The notes under the pieces: generated by a model | The model's input: only the letters and a program-made list of their open reading frames with translations | The model's database searches: none | What the model was told of the DNA's origin: nothing | Translations under genes and position numbers: made by a program | Shown here: positions 1-9,668 of the stretch, piece after piece | Position numbering within the stretch: the stretch's first letter is position 1 | Layout of the letters: each line of letters begins with the position of its first letter | Assembly: GCF_014217835.1 (NCBI RefSeq) | Contig: NZ_CP055263.1 | Location: 2,917,501 to 2,981,500, forward strand | DNA from: Metabacillus sp. KUDC1714 | GTDB taxonomy: Bacteria > Bacillota > Bacilli > Bacillales > Bacillaceae | Direction: 5' to 3' | Length of the DNA stretch: 64,000 bases

Positions 1-2
1 TA

Positions 3-380
3 CATTTTCAACTACCGCCAAAAGATCAAGTGAAATTAGTAAGTTGTATTTCAGGTGAGGTGTTTGATGTTGTAGTAGATTTAAGGTTGGGTTCTCCTAC
101 TTATGGAGTATTTGAGACGTTTCATTTGTCAGCAAAAAAAGCAAGTATGGTATATATCCCCAAAGGATTAGCACATGGTTTTTATGTTTGCAAGGAACCT
201 GCAATCATGCTCTGCAAAACCTCCACAGTTTTCAGTCCTGAATATGACCATGGAATTCATTGGTCATCGTTGGATATTCCTTGGCCTAATAAAACACCAA
301 AAATATCAGAAAAAGACAGTAAGCTTCCTATATTTAACCAATTTAATAGTCCATTTCATTTTACAGAAGAAGTATTGTAG
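3..380 (+). CDS. dTDP-4-dehydrorhamnose 3,5-epimerase-like protein, 5' end outside window
   Basis: The open frame runs in from the left edge, so the N-terminus is missing; 125 codons and a TAG stop are visible. The first residues (HFQLPPKDQVKLVS), then FDVVVDLR and the IPKGLAHGF motif, match the cupin core of RmlC/RfbC-type epimerases, which convert dTDP-4-keto-6-deoxy sugars. The usual family length is about 180 residues, so roughly a third is missing. An internal GTG at 30 is in frame but lies inside the conserved core, so it is not the start. The next enzyme gene, 736-1683, is also a nucleotide-sugar modifier, consistent with the left part of a glycan locus. The exact sugar substrate cannot be read from the sequence. 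Confidence 0.85.
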   Translation, partial: HFQLPPKDQVKLVSCISGEVFDVVVDLRLGSPTYGVFETFHLSAKKASMVYIPKGLAHGFYVCKEPAIMLCKTSTVFSPEYDHGIHWSSLDIPWPNKTPKISEKDSKLPIFNQFNSPFHFTEEVL

Positions 381-429
381 TAACTAATGTTTAGGGAGGT
401 TCCTTAATAAATGTTTTGCAGAGTGAGTA

Positions 430-579
430 TTGATAAATGAATGTAACTTAAAGATTGCAGCATCTAAATGGTTTGATCCTATCACCACTTTTTTAACCAA
501 TCAGGTTGACAACCTAGGTATTAAGGATTCTGCTTTAAAAAATAGAGTAGGAATTAACGAGGACAAGAAAACGAAATAG
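430..579 (+). pseudogene. short orphan ORF, probably a gene remnant
   Basis: A 49-codon frame (TTG start, TAG stop) reads LINECNLKIAASKWF and onward with protein-like composition. It has no convincing ribosome binding site and I recognise no family. It sits in the 355-base gap between the epimerase and the next enzyme. It is most likely the tail of a deleted gene; a genuine small protein is possible but less likely. Confidence 0.25.
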
Positions 580-735
580 CTTAATATTGAATATAAATAG
601 ATTTGAACTGGTAATAACTCTTTTCCTAAAGTTAGTTAGAACCTTTTATGTGGTTAAGTTTTTGATCCAGATTAGAGCTATGCTTGAAACTTTCTTCCTT
701 GCTGAAATGATTTGAAAAATATAGGAGGTTATTTC

Positions 736-1683
736 ATGGGACTCGATATATCAGAAAAAAGAATTGTAGTTACTGGTGGGGCAGGGTTTTTAGGCCAGCA
801 TGTAGTTGATTTGTTAAAGAAGCAAGGGTGTAAAAAGATTTTTATTCCAAGAAGCAAAGAGTTTGATTTAAGAAAAGAAAAAGATATTGATATGATGTTG
901 CAAACCTTCAAACCAGAAATAATTATTCACTTAGCGGCCTCTGTAGGAGGAATTGGAGCAAATCAAAAGAACCCAGGAAAATACTTTTATGATAATCTCA
1001 TAATGGGAATTCAATTAATGGAACAATCCCGATTATACCAAATTGAGAAATTTATTGCGATTGGAACAATTTGCTCCTATCCTAAATTCACACCTGTTCC
1101 TTTTAAAGAACAGGATTTATGGAATGGATATCCCGAAGAAACGAATGCCCCATATGGTTTAGCAAAAAAAATGATGCTTGTACAATCTAAAGCTTATCGT
1201 GAACAATATGGTTATAATTCTATCTTTTTATTACCTGTAAATCTTTATGGGCCTGGTGATAATTTTGATCTTGAATCCTCTCATGTTATTCCTGCAATAA
1301 TTAGGAAATGCATTGAAGCGAAAGTTAAAGGTGAATCAAGTGTTTCTCTTTGGGGAACAGGAAATATAACCAGAGAATTCCTTTATGTAGAGGATGCGGC
1401 TGAAGGTATTATTTTAGCTACAAAGAATTACGATCAATCCGAACCTGTAAATATAGGGTCTGGTAAGGAGATCTCCATAAGGAATCTAGCGGAAAAAATT
1501 AAATTAATGACAGGCTACCAAGGGGAACTTGTTTGGGATGACAGCAAGCCAGACGGGCAACCTCGTAGACAGCTGGATGTTGAATTGGCGAAAAATTATT
1601 TTGGGTTTGAAGCAAAAACTAATTTAAATACTGGACTTCAAAAAACTATAGAATGGTATCTTGAGTCTCGGAATAAATATTAA
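736..1683 (+). CDS. NAD-dependent epimerase/reductase, GDP-L-fucose synthase-like
   Basis: Extended short-chain dehydrogenase of 315 residues. It shows the glycine-rich [12 protein letters not shown] dinucleotide-binding motif at the N-terminus, then [22 protein letters not shown] and [10 protein letters not shown], giving the S..Y...K catalytic arrangement, and [10 protein letters not shown] with [15 protein letters not shown] later. The last two blocks are typical of GDP-fucose synthase (Fcl/WcaG), which epimerises and reduces GDP-4-keto-6-deoxymannose. The ATG at 736 is preceded by AGGAGG at 723-728, seven bases away, and is preferred over an upstream in-frame TTG at 712. No GDP-mannose dehydratase is in the window, so the substrate is inferred. 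It lies between nucleotide-sugar and sulfotransferase genes in the glycan region. Confidence 0.85.
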   Translation: MGLDISEKRIVVTGGAGFLGQHVVDLLKKQGCKKIFIPRSKEFDLRKEKDIDMMLQTFKPEIIIHLAASVGGIGANQKNPGKYFYDNLIMGIQLMEQSRLYQIEKFIAIGTICSYPKFTPVPFKEQDLWNGYPEETNAPYGLAKKMMLVQSKAYREQYGYNSIFLLPVNLYGPGDNFDLESSHVIPAIIRKCIEAKVKGESSVSLWGTGNITREFLYVEDAAEGIILATKNYDQSEPVNIGSGKEISIRNLAEKIKLMTGYQGELVWDDSKPDGQPRRQLDVELAKNYFGFEAKTNLNTGLQKTIEWYLESRNKY

Positions 1684-1711
1684 ACGTATGTATTTTATTA
1701 TGTTGGTACCA

Positions 1712-1738
1712 AACTCTTACAACCAAGTTGTAAGAGTT
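1712..1738 (+). terminator. hairpin downstream of the fucose-synthase-like gene
   Basis: A perfect 12-bp stem (AACTCTTACAAC / GTTGTAAGAGTT) with a three-base loop lies 29 bases after the stop codon. The following T-tract is poor (GTTTG), so it is either a weak intrinsic terminator or an unrelated palindrome. Confidence 0.5.
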
Positions 1739-2625
1739 GTTTGTATTAACCAATTGTGATTAATAAAATGAAATGATAACTTCTATTAGATAAACACCCT
1801 CATAAGACGTTAATTAGGTATATAAAGATTTCAATTGAAACAAAGAAAGATAAGCAAACAGAGCATGAAATGGAAAAAGTAAGTAAGACAATGCGAGATG
1901 TAACAAGAGATAACAACATGCTCTTGTAAGCAAAAAGCAAATATCCTAGTAGAGGATTTATCATGCTATTTAATAAGAAAGAAATGTAAGTGTATTCAAC
2001 TTCATTGGGTACTCTAGTAGCGATCTTTTGGTCAACTTAGCAGTCGCTCCTTAGAGAATACACTTTTAGTAACATCGGCATCGCATGCAATCATTCATTG
2101 ATGGTTTTTGCTAATCTTATTAGTCCCTTCCTCTAGAAATTTCTTCTAACGGTTAATAGTAAAAGTTCTTTTTTTGATATTGAACTAATGTTCCAATGCA
2201 ATATCTAACCCGATTAAGAGGATTCCACCCTTGTACTATGCCAAAGATTTTGTCATGGCACAATATCTTGGAAGTTCACAAAAAGTCTTTGGGTAATCAG
2301 TATAGGAGATAAAACGATAGATTAAATAGGAGCACAGCCTTAGAATTCCTTTCTTTAAGATTTAATCCAGTTCGTTCTATTACAATTATTATAGGTGAAC
2401 GAAGGTTGATGGTATTCGTAATTTTTTATTACGAACATTTCAAGTCCATCAAGGGTTTGAAGCGCTCTAGCTTCTTTTTATAGTATGAAAGAAGAACGTT
2501 GTGACTGCTAGTTGTGGTTATCTTTTCCAAAATAAGACTGTATTACTTTCATCCCTTCAAAAATTCTTAGTATGAAGTTACTCATAGTCCTTATTACATG
2601 AAACTTTGTAATGATGGTATTCTGG
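1739..2625. other. non-coding or decayed stretch
   Basis: No ORF with a ribosome binding site is seen in about 890 bases. One short frame near 1830-1930 (SIETKKDKQTEHEMEKV then a stop) has coiled-coil-like composition and may be a gene fragment. The rest looks like degenerate AT-rich sequence. Confidence 0.5.
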
Positions 2626-3531
2626 TTACAGTTGATTCCTGTTTAATTCAAGCAATTTCTTCTTTATATTATTATTTAAATAGTCGTAAAAATCATTTGA
2701 GTCTTTGTTTAAATTTTTAGTATTGATTATCTTACTTAGGGGTATATTTTTAGCATTTTTACTTAATACATCATAACTTCCTATTTGGGGAATAGACCTA
2801 CTATTATGAACATCATGGACTTCGGTAATGAAAGATTCATTATAGATATTAGAACCAGTGAATCTTTTATCATGGATAGAATAGTATTTTTTTAAAAGAT
2901 TGTATTGAGTAGCTATTTTTTCTATTAATTTTATATCTGAGTATTCAATATAGTAGTTAACATATTTATGACTGTCAATTGCAAGTATATTCATGATATA
3001 CCAGTAAAAGGCATTGCGATCCATCCTGTCTGTGATATGATTTAGGCAATATTCTAATTCTTGATTAGGAATAATATTTTTCTCTTTAATCTCCTGTAGA
3101 AATCTGCTCCAATCATTGGGGTATACTAAGTTTTCCCCTAACAAATCCCATCCATGTTTAGATAACGAATTTAAAACCCCATGTAAGTCTCTTATAACGA
3201 CTATGGTTAAATCTGGTTGCATGATCTGATTTATTGCTTTGATTCTTCCATTTGCCCTGATGAATTTTGTAACAACGCTTTTATTACCACTGATAAGACT
3301 GTTTAAGTAGTTTGTATGTTGTTTAGAAAGTTGCCCCTCATTTAATGATAAATTTGAAGTTATGTGATGAAAAATCCCTTCAAAATTTAATTGCTGCGTT
3401 TTTCTGTTCATCCAATAATATGGTTCATAATTAATTCTAACCTTGCCTTCTTTTTTTATTAACAAATAGGAAAGATATAATTGTATTGCCTTTGTCCCTG
3501 ATCTGCCAACTCCAAAAATATTTATCTTCAT
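2626..3531 (-). CDS. sulfotransferase-like P-loop protein
   Basis: A protein of about 301 residues on the minus strand. Its N-terminus (MKINIFGVGRSGTKAIQLYL) matches the PAPS 5'-phosphosulfate binding loop of sulfotransferases, and IVVIRDLHGVLNSLSKH resembles the second nucleotide-binding segment (R near the strand end, then S). Family members move sulfate from PAPS to a hydroxyl on a sugar or protein. An ATG at 3531 preceded by AGGGGG is preferred to the GTG one codon upstream. It stands alone and convergent to its neighbours, bounded by non-coding DNA. A second, shorter relative is at 18792-19409. The acceptor is unknown; modification of the locus glycan is an inference. Confidence 0.65.
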   Translation of the reverse strand: MKINIFGVGRSGTKAIQLYLSYLLIKKEGKVRINYEPYYWMNRKTQQLNFEGIFHHITSNLSLNEGQLSKQHTNYLNSLISGNKSVVTKFIRANGRIKAINQIMQPDLTIVVIRDLHGVLNSLSKHGWDLLGENLVYPNDWSRFLQEIKEKNIIPNQELEYCLNHITDRMDRNAFYWYIMNILAIDSHKYVNYYIEYSDIKLIEKIATQYNLLKKYYSIHDKRFTGSNIYNESFITEVHDVHNSRSIPQIGSYDVLSKNAKNIPLSKIINTKNLNKDSNDFYDYLNNNIKKKLLELNRNQL

Positions 3532-4047
3532 CACTTATCCCCCTATTTTTAGTTTATAAACAATGAATTAAATATTAAAATTTATTATTTATTAAATACA
3601 ATATGTATGAATCAAAACAATTGCTTTATCATTGAGCACATTTTTGCATAAAACATATGAAATTGATGCTTCAACCTACGTTTCCATTGATTTAAGTGTT
3701 TTTGAAAAGTGATGTGAAATCATCAAAATAGGCCCTTTTTATTTGATTTTTAGTCAATAAATTTAAGTGAAAAACGATATTGTGATAGGAGAAAATTATA
3801 GTTGAAAAATGTGATTTACTTAAATGTTTTTATTTAATGAATTTGAATCAACTATGACACTAGACGTGACCAATAAGATAGTCTTGTAATAATATATATT
3901 AATCCTTTTAAGTGTCTGTCTTGGTGCATTATATTTCGGTCCATTAATACTTTACACTTTTGACCTCAGTTAATGTATCTTGTTTAAATGGCAATGGGAA
4001 ATAATTTATTTGCGAGAATCGTTCTTGCATTTATAGGGGGAAAGGCC
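3532..4047. other. AT-rich intergenic region
   Basis: About 515 bases between two divergent genes. It should hold promoters for both, but no clean -35/-10 pair stands out among many AT-rich matches. No ORF is supported. An in-frame ATG at 3988 could extend the following gene by 20 residues but has no ribosome binding site. Confidence 0.5.
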
Positions 4048-5484
4048 ATGGAAGAATATTTTATAAATTTTTATTCTTTTCACTTAGATTTTATCCATCA
4101 GTTTCGTGAAATAGAATATAAAGGAATTCCTTTACCATTATTAATAAAAGTAGAAAATTATTTTACTCGGTGTAATCTGCATCCTGAATTATCGAAACCA
4201 TCATTTAAAGATCAATTAAAAGTGAAAATAAATCAGAAAGGTGAGATTCAAAAACAATATAATTTAATAATGGATCCACTAGTGAATAGAAAAACTGGGA
4301 ATAAACAGAAAAATGGCAAATTGATGCTTTACGATTTTGTCCTACATGCATACTCTTTTGCACAGTACTTAGATCCTTCAAAAATTCATATGATGAATCA
4401 CGTGAATGCAGGTGAAACATTTAAGAATTATGAAGTTGACATGAACCAAATGAAGGATAAACTGGTCATGAAAGCAAAAGAGATCTTTGGAAATTTCAAA
4501 TCCCATCCAATTTATTCAAATCCCGGATTTCAGAATATGTTTTTAAGGAGTATTCCGGTTTTATTAAATGTATTAGGTAAAATTGACAATTACTTTGAAA
4601 AAGTACCTATTTCCTGTGTTATTGTCGGTACAACCACTGATACTTTTAGCCGAATATTAACCATTATGGCTGGCAAGAAAGGGATACCAAGTCTTTGTTT
4701 ACAGCATGGTTTATTTGGTGAAATCCAATTTATGCCAGTATTTGCAACTAAAAACTGTGTCTTTGGTAATTACGAAAAGGAATGGTATCTTGCTCGAGGA
4801 GTTGACGAAGATAGAATAGAGGTAACAGGTCACCCGAGACATGATCGTATCTTCATGGGACCCCAAATGCCTAAATCGACACTACAACAGAAATTGGGAT
4901 TGAACGCCCAAAAAAAGTCCGTTGTAGTAGCCACTCAACCGCATTCCGATATAGATCTATTATCCAACTTAATTCAAATTCTGTCTAAAAACTCGTCCTT
5001 TGAAATTCTTATAAAACCCCACCCGCATGAATATGCACGAAATACACTTCAAAAATATGAATCAATACTCTCTGCTCACCAATCTATAAAAATCGTCCCC
5101 CGGGAAATTGATCTGTATCATCTACTCTATAATATCGATCTTGTAATAGTAGCGGCAAATTCAACGATGGGTCTAGAGGCTATGATGTTCAAAAAACCAA
5201 TCGTTTTATTTTTAAAAACAAAGGATCATATTCGTCCTGATCTGTATTTTTATTCACATTTTGATTATTTTGATGATATGGGTCGTTTTGTCAGCTCTGA
5301 TCCAAAAAGTATTAATCATTTGGCTGGGCAATTATTTTCAAATAAAAGCCCAATTGCAACAGAATACAACAATATTAGAAATAAATTTGTTTCAAATAGG
5401 TACCCAAATGAATATTCCTTTCAAACAATCTCAGACCTAATCTTTAAATTAACTGGCAACCGATATATTAAGCCCACTAATTAA
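4048..5484 (+). CDS. GT-B-like surface polysaccharide transferase
   Basis: A 478-residue protein. The second half has CVIVGTTTDTFSRI, SLCLQHGLFGEI, VTGHPRHDRI and ILIKPHPHEYAR, then VAANSTMGLEAMMFKKP. This order (a QHG block, a K-P/L-H-P-H block and a late Gly-Leu-Glu-Ala loop) is typical of GT-B-fold capsule, CDP-glycerol and nonulosonate transferases. The N-terminal 150 residues are not recognisable. ATG at 4048 has a strong AGGGGGAAAGG site; the upstream ATG at 3988 has none. It is followed by a dead transposase and then the legionaminate genes, so it may attach one of the locus sugars, but the donor and acceptor cannot be read. Confidence 0.65.
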   Translation: MEEYFINFYSFHLDFIHQFREIEYKGIPLPLLIKVENYFTRCNLHPELSKPSFKDQLKVKINQKGEIQKQYNLIMDPLVNRKTGNKQKNGKLMLYDFVLHAYSFAQYLDPSKIHMMNHVNAGETFKNYEVDMNQMKDKLVMKAKEIFGNFKSHPIYSNPGFQNMFLRSIPVLLNVLGKIDNYFEKVPISCVIVGTTTDTFSRILTIMAGKKGIPSLCLQHGLFGEIQFMPVFATKNCVFGNYEKEWYLARGVDEDRIEVTGHPRHDRIFMGPQMPKSTLQQKLGLNAQKKSVVVATQPHSDIDLLSNLIQILSKNSSFEILIKPHPHEYARNTLQKYESILSAHQSIKIVPREIDLYHLLYNIDLVIVAANSTMGLEAMMFKKPIVLFLKTKDHIRPDLYFYSHFDYFDDMGRFVSSDPKSINHLAGQLFSNKSPIATEYNNIRNKFVSNRYPNEYSFQTISDLIFKLTGNRYIKPTN

Positions 5485-5555
5485 GTCTCTAAATGATGAA
5501 TCTACTTTCCATTACGAAAAAGGATATTTGCTCTTTTAATTGTTAGCCAGTTAAA

Positions 5556-6281
5556 ACAATGCTATCTGTTAAAAAGCCATTTAGAATAGAATAGTTTATC
5601 AAACCTTTCTTCTGGTATATCTTTAACCGTCCATTTACCTGATAGCGTTACTTGGCATTCTTCACCATTCCGATCACATCAAGTCCTTGTTCGACGATAG
5701 CTTGAATAAGAGGTTGTTGAGTAAACCACGTGTCCATCAAGACATAAGAGGCTTCAATTACCTTGGACAATGCTCGTTCAATCATTACCGGGATTTGTTT
5801 GGTCAGGAGCAGATTGGAGCGCTTTGGTACGACGCTTATAACCAGAACAGCGCTTATTAACCTCTTCATTGATCCCATTAATGGAAGACGTTTTTGAGCT
5901 TAGTAAAGAGAAGTCAATCGGTACGAAAGTATGCCCGTCTGACCAGCCTAATGTAAGCATTCCAAATCCTTTATAGAATCGCATTTTAAGAGAAGCATGA
6001 TCAAAACAACGGGAAAGCAACTATACCTGTTTACTACGATTGCGATCAAACGTAGGGTCGTCGATATTGAGCACTTTTGGACGGTCCTTTGCCTTAATAA
6101 TGCTGATCTTTTGAATGGTCGCTATACTAAAATGCAGAAGAGATTTTCTCAAAGCAAACTTGGAATGATTTAAAAAAAGATAGACAGTATCTTTGCCTGG
6201 AAGGCAATCTTTCTTCTTATATGAGACAATGGCAAACCAATTTTTTTGATGAAAGATCAGACAGAAAACAAGCTGAAACAA
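5556..6281 (-). pseudogene. IS4-type transposase remnant
   Basis: Three minus-strand segments assemble into the first two thirds of an IS4-family DDE transposase. FCLIFHQKNWF is the N-terminal block, then IDDPTFDRNRSKQV contains the first catalytic Asp, LTLGWSDGHTFVPIDFSLL follows, and VLMDTWFTQQPL contains the second catalytic Asp. Damage seen: an in-frame TAG after RSKQV (about 6021), a frameshift near 5810-5850 (ALQSAPDQ into IPVMIERAL), and a stop after GMVKNAK at 5648, after which RYQVNGRL still reads in frame. The C-terminal third with the catalytic Glu is absent, and no terminal inverted repeats were identified. It is a dead insertion between the transferase and legB. Confidence 0.85.
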
Positions 6282-6369
6282 ATAGGATTTTAGAGTGGTA
6301 AGTAATTAATAAAAAGAATTAGGTTTTGATAAAATCCACTCTTTGAAATTTGAAAGGTGATTGATAAAT

Positions 6370-7374
6370 ATGTTTAGAGGGAAAAATATTTTAGTCACAG
6401 GTGGAACTGGTTCAATAGGTAGTGAAATTGTAAGGCAACTTTTATCCTATAATCCAAACGTTTTAAGGGTATATAGTAGAGATGAGTCAAAACAATTTGA
6501 ATTAAAACAAGAACTAAGCAATTTCGATAATGTGAGATATTTAATAGGGGATATTAGGGATAGAGTAAGACTAAAATATGCATGTGAAAATATTGATTAT
6601 ATTTTTCATGCAGCGGCTTTAAAGCATGTACCAGCTTGTGAATATAACCCTTTCGAAGCAGTTAAAACAAATGTAATTGGAGTCCAAAATATTATAGATG
6701 TATCTATTAATTCCAATGTACAAAAGCTAGTTGGAGTAAGTACTGATAAAGTTGTAAATCCAACAAATACGATGGGAGCTACGAAATTATTATCCGAAAA
6801 GCTTTTGTTGGCAGGTGAGCTATATAAAGGCTATTCACCCGTTACATTCTCATGTGTTCGATTTGGCAATGTCATGGGATCTCGAGGATCTGTTATTCCA
6901 TTATTTAAAAAGCAAATTGAAGAAAATAAACCTGTCACGATTACGAGTAATAATATGACTAGATTCATGATGTCGATCCCCCAGGCAGTTAAGTTAATTA
7001 TTGATGCTATGGAATACTCTGTTGGCGGTGAGATATTTGTATTAAAAATGCCTGTATTAAATATTAAAGATATGGCGGAAGTATTAATTCACGATTATAA
7101 TCATAAAAATCATAATAAATATACCAATAAAATTGTTAATATCGGTGTACGGCCAGGTGAAAAAGAGTATGAAGAATTAATGACAATTAGTGAATCAGAA
7201 CGTGCCTATGAAAATGAGAACTTATATATTATCCCTTCATTAATAAAGAAAGATTGGCAAATTCCTAAAGGATTTACAAAGGTAAAGAAACAGGGTTACT
7301 CATCAAAAAATTCTCCCCTTCTTACAAAAGAAGATATTTACAAGTTATTATCAGATCAAAAATTACTATTTTAA
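6370..7374 (+). CDS. legB: nucleotide-sugar 4,6-dehydratase, LegB/PseB/CapD type
   Basis: A 334-residue extended SDR. VTGGTGSIGSEIVRQLL binds NAD(P); FHAAALKHVPACEYNP and VSTDKVVNPTNTMGATK are hallmarks of the UDP/GDP-GlcNAc 4,6-dehydratase (CapD/FlaA1/PseB/LegB) group, including the catalytic T-D-K and M-G-A-T-K segments. In legionaminic acid synthesis this step makes the 4-keto-6-deoxy sugar. It is the first gene of a same-strand run legB-legI-legG-legC-legH, and the hydrolysing 2-epimerase in that run favours LegB over PseB. ATG at 6370 follows AAAGGTGAT; an in-frame TTG at 6361 overlaps that site. Whether the carrier nucleotide is GDP or UDP is not visible. Confidence 0.8.
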   Translation: MFRGKNILVTGGTGSIGSEIVRQLLSYNPNVLRVYSRDESKQFELKQELSNFDNVRYLIGDIRDRVRLKYACENIDYIFHAAALKHVPACEYNPFEAVKTNVIGVQNIIDVSINSNVQKLVGVSTDKVVNPTNTMGATKLLSEKLLLAGELYKGYSPVTFSCVRFGNVMGSRGSVIPLFKKQIEENKPVTITSNNMTRFMMSIPQAVKLIIDAMEYSVGGEIFVLKMPVLNIKDMAEVLIHDYNHKNHNKYTNKIVNIGVRPGEKEYEELMTISESERAYENENLYIIPSLIKKDWQIPKGFTKVKKQGYSSKNSPLLTKEDIYKLLSDQKLLF

Positions 7375-7450
7375 CAAGGAAATATTTGAATGTAGAAGGA
7401 GCTTCTCCTTTTATTATCATTTACTCTTAATTGTTATTGGAGTGAAGAAA

Positions 7451-8488
7451 ATGCAATTTAAAATTAAGGATCATATCATTAATAAGAAATCTCCTACTTA
7501 TATTATTGCTGAAATAGGAGTTAATCATAATGGAGATGTAGAGATTGCAAGAAAGTCTATAGATGCAGCATTTGAGGCAGGTGCAGATGCAGTTAAATTT
7601 CAAACATATAAAAGTAACAAACTAGTATCGAAGTATGCTGAAAAGGCTCAATATCAAAAAGAAAATACACAAGATGAAGAAACGCAATTCGAGATGCTTC
7701 AGAAATTAGAGGTTTCGGCTAACGATTTTATTTTTTTGAAAAATTATTGCGATGACAAGGGAATAGAATTTTTATCATCTCCATTTGATGAAGATAGTGC
7801 AGAATTCCTTAAAAATATTGGGGTAAATGTATTAAAAATTGGATCAGGAGAATTAACGAATATCCACTTATTTAAAAAAATTAGTCAGTACAAATTGCCC
7901 ATCATCCTTTCAACTGGTATGGCCAGTTTGGGCGAGATTGAAGATGCCCTAAATGTTTTAGAAGACAATGAGGTCGCTTTGCTTCATTGCACGTCAAATT
8001 ATCCTGCACCTTATGAAGATATAAATTTAAACGCCATTATTACCATGAAAAATGCTTTTGGAAAAATAATAGGTTATTCCGATCATTCAGTAGGAATTGA
8101 AGTTTCTATCAGTGCGGTTTCATTAGGTGCTAAAATCATCGAAAAGCACTTTACTATTGATAAATCACTCCCAGGTCCTGATCATAAATCCTCCTTAAAT
8201 CCACAAGAATTCTCCAATCTCGTAAAAAGCATCAGAAACGTAGAAAAAAGCTTAGGAAATGGGATAAAGAAATGCATGCCTTCAGAACAACAAAATAAAA
8301 TGATTGTTCGAAAAAGCATAGTAGCCAATCAATGTATTAATAAGGGAGAAATCTTAACTAAAGATAATATGACTTTTAAAAGACCGGGAGGAGGCATTGC
8401 TCCTAAAAATATTGATGTGCTAATAGGAAGAAAGGTAAAAAACTCAATTAAAGAAGATCAAATAATATCATGGGAAGACTTATTATGA
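7451..8488 (+). CDS. legI: N-acetylneuraminate/legionaminate synthase family protein
   Basis: A NeuB-type synthase of 345 residues that condenses PEP with a C6 amino sugar to make a nonulosonic acid. AEIGVNHNGDVEIARKSID, DAVKFQTYKS, LSTGMASLGEIE, GYSDHSVGIEVS and IIEKHFTIDKSLPGPDHKSS form the TIM barrel, with the two metal-binding His in the last two blocks. The C-terminal SAF domain starts near KSIVANQCINKGEILTKDN. The P-G-P-D-H variant is usual for legionaminate and neuraminate synthases. ATG at 7451 lies eight bases after GGAG; a GTG three codons upstream overlaps the site. Its last codons overlap the start of legG, so the two are probably translationally coupled. Confidence 0.85.
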   Translation: MQFKIKDHIINKKSPTYIIAEIGVNHNGDVEIARKSIDAAFEAGADAVKFQTYKSNKLVSKYAEKAQYQKENTQDEETQFEMLQKLEVSANDFIFLKNYCDDKGIEFLSSPFDEDSAEFLKNIGVNVLKIGSGELTNIHLFKKISQYKLPIILSTGMASLGEIEDALNVLEDNEVALLHCTSNYPAPYEDINLNAIITMKNAFGKIIGYSDHSVGIEVSISAVSLGAKIIEKHFTIDKSLPGPDHKSSLNPQEFSNLVKSIRNVEKSLGNGIKKCMPSEQQNKMIVRKSIVANQCINKGEILTKDNMTFKRPGGGIAPKNIDVLIGRKVKNSIKEDQIISWEDLL

Positions 8489-9639
8489 CAGTAAAAGTAA
8501 AAAGAATAACTGTCGTAACAGGCACAAGAGCAGAATATGGAATTTATACACCGATCCTTCAAAAATTTCATGATGACCCTCATTTTGATGTGAATTTACT
8601 TGTTACAGGAATGCACTTATCTCCATTATATGGTATGACCATTGATGAGATAAAAAAAGACGGTTTCCATATAGGTGCAACAGTTGATATGCTCCTTCAG
8701 GGTGATACAGGTGCAAATATGGCTAAGTCGATAGGAATAGGTATTCTAGGAATGAGTCAAGCATTTGAAAATCTAAATCCAGATTTTATTTTTGTTTTAG
8801 GGGATAGAGGGGAGATGCTGGCTGCCGCGATTGCAGGTGCCTATATGAATATTCCAGTCGTACATTTTCATGGAGGAGAAGTAACGGGATCAATTGATGA
8901 GTCGGTTCGCCATTCTATTTCCAAAATGGCTCATCTCCATTTTGTATCCACAGAGAACAATGCTAAAAGACTTGAAAAAATGGGAGAAGAAAAATGGAGA
9001 ATTCATTGTGTGGGTGCTCCTCGAATTGAAACGATTATAAACACCAGACTTCCATCATTAGATCTTGTTAAAAATAAATATCGTTTGTCAGGAGTTAAGG
9101 ATTATTATTTATTCGTTTATCATCCCGTAACTACTGAAATATTTTCAATAGAGGAGCAAGTTTCTACTGTTCTTGAAGTACTATTAAATGAAAAAAAAGA
9201 CATCATTTGTATTTTGCCAAATTCAGATGCAGGAACAAATCAAATTATGACAGTTTACAAAAAATATGAGGACAATATAAATCTTCAATTAGTAACAAAC
9301 TTTGAACATTTAGATTATTTAGCTATCTTAAAGAATGCAGCAGCGTTAATAGGCAATTCTTCTTCTGGAATTATAGAAGCAGCATCTTTTCATTTACCCG
9401 TCATAAATATTGGAAGCAGACAGAATGGGAGGGAAATATCAGAAAATACCATTAATATCCTTCCAAATAAAGAAGAATTGGAAAAAGCATTAAAAAGAAT
9501 CAGATCAGCAACCTTTAAAAACAGGTTAAACTTCATATCAAATATTTATGGAGATGGAAATACAAGTGAGCGAGTATTAAATGTTTTGAGGCATGTTTCC
9601 ATAAACAATCGTTTACTTCAAAAAAAGTTGACATATTAA
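8485..9639 (+). CDS. legG: UDP-N-acetylglucosamine 2-epimerase, hydrolysing (NeuC/LegG)
   Basis: A 384-residue GT-B-fold epimerase. VVTGTRAEYGIYTPIL, FVLGDRGEMLAAAIAG, HFHGGEVTGSIDESVRHS and GNSSSGIIEAASF are the conserved blocks of hydrolysing 2-epimerases, which release the C2-epimerised sugar from the nucleotide to feed the NeuB-type synthase. The ATG at 8485 overlaps the legI TGA as ATGA, and is preferred over the ATG at 8470. Its presence between a NeuB-type synthase and an aminotransferase points to a 2,4-diacetamido (legionaminic-type) product; pseudaminic pathways use a different PseG hydrolase. Confidence 0.85.
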   Translation: MTVKVKRITVVTGTRAEYGIYTPILQKFHDDPHFDVNLLVTGMHLSPLYGMTIDEIKKDGFHIGATVDMLLQGDTGANMAKSIGIGILGMSQAFENLNPDFIFVLGDRGEMLAAAIAGAYMNIPVVHFHGGEVTGSIDESVRHSISKMAHLHFVSTENNAKRLEKMGEEKWRIHCVGAPRIETIINTRLPSLDLVKNKYRLSGVKDYYLFVYHPVTTEIFSIEEQVSTVLEVLLNEKKDIICILPNSDAGTNQIMTVYKKYEDNINLQLVTNFEHLDYLAILKNAAALIGNSSSGIIEAASFHLPVINIGSRQNGREISENTINILPNKEELEKALKRIRSATFKNRLNFISNIYGDGNTSERVLNVLRHVSINNRLLQKKLTY

Positions 9640-9668
9640 AATATATCAAGGAAGGGTTCGTGAGGTAA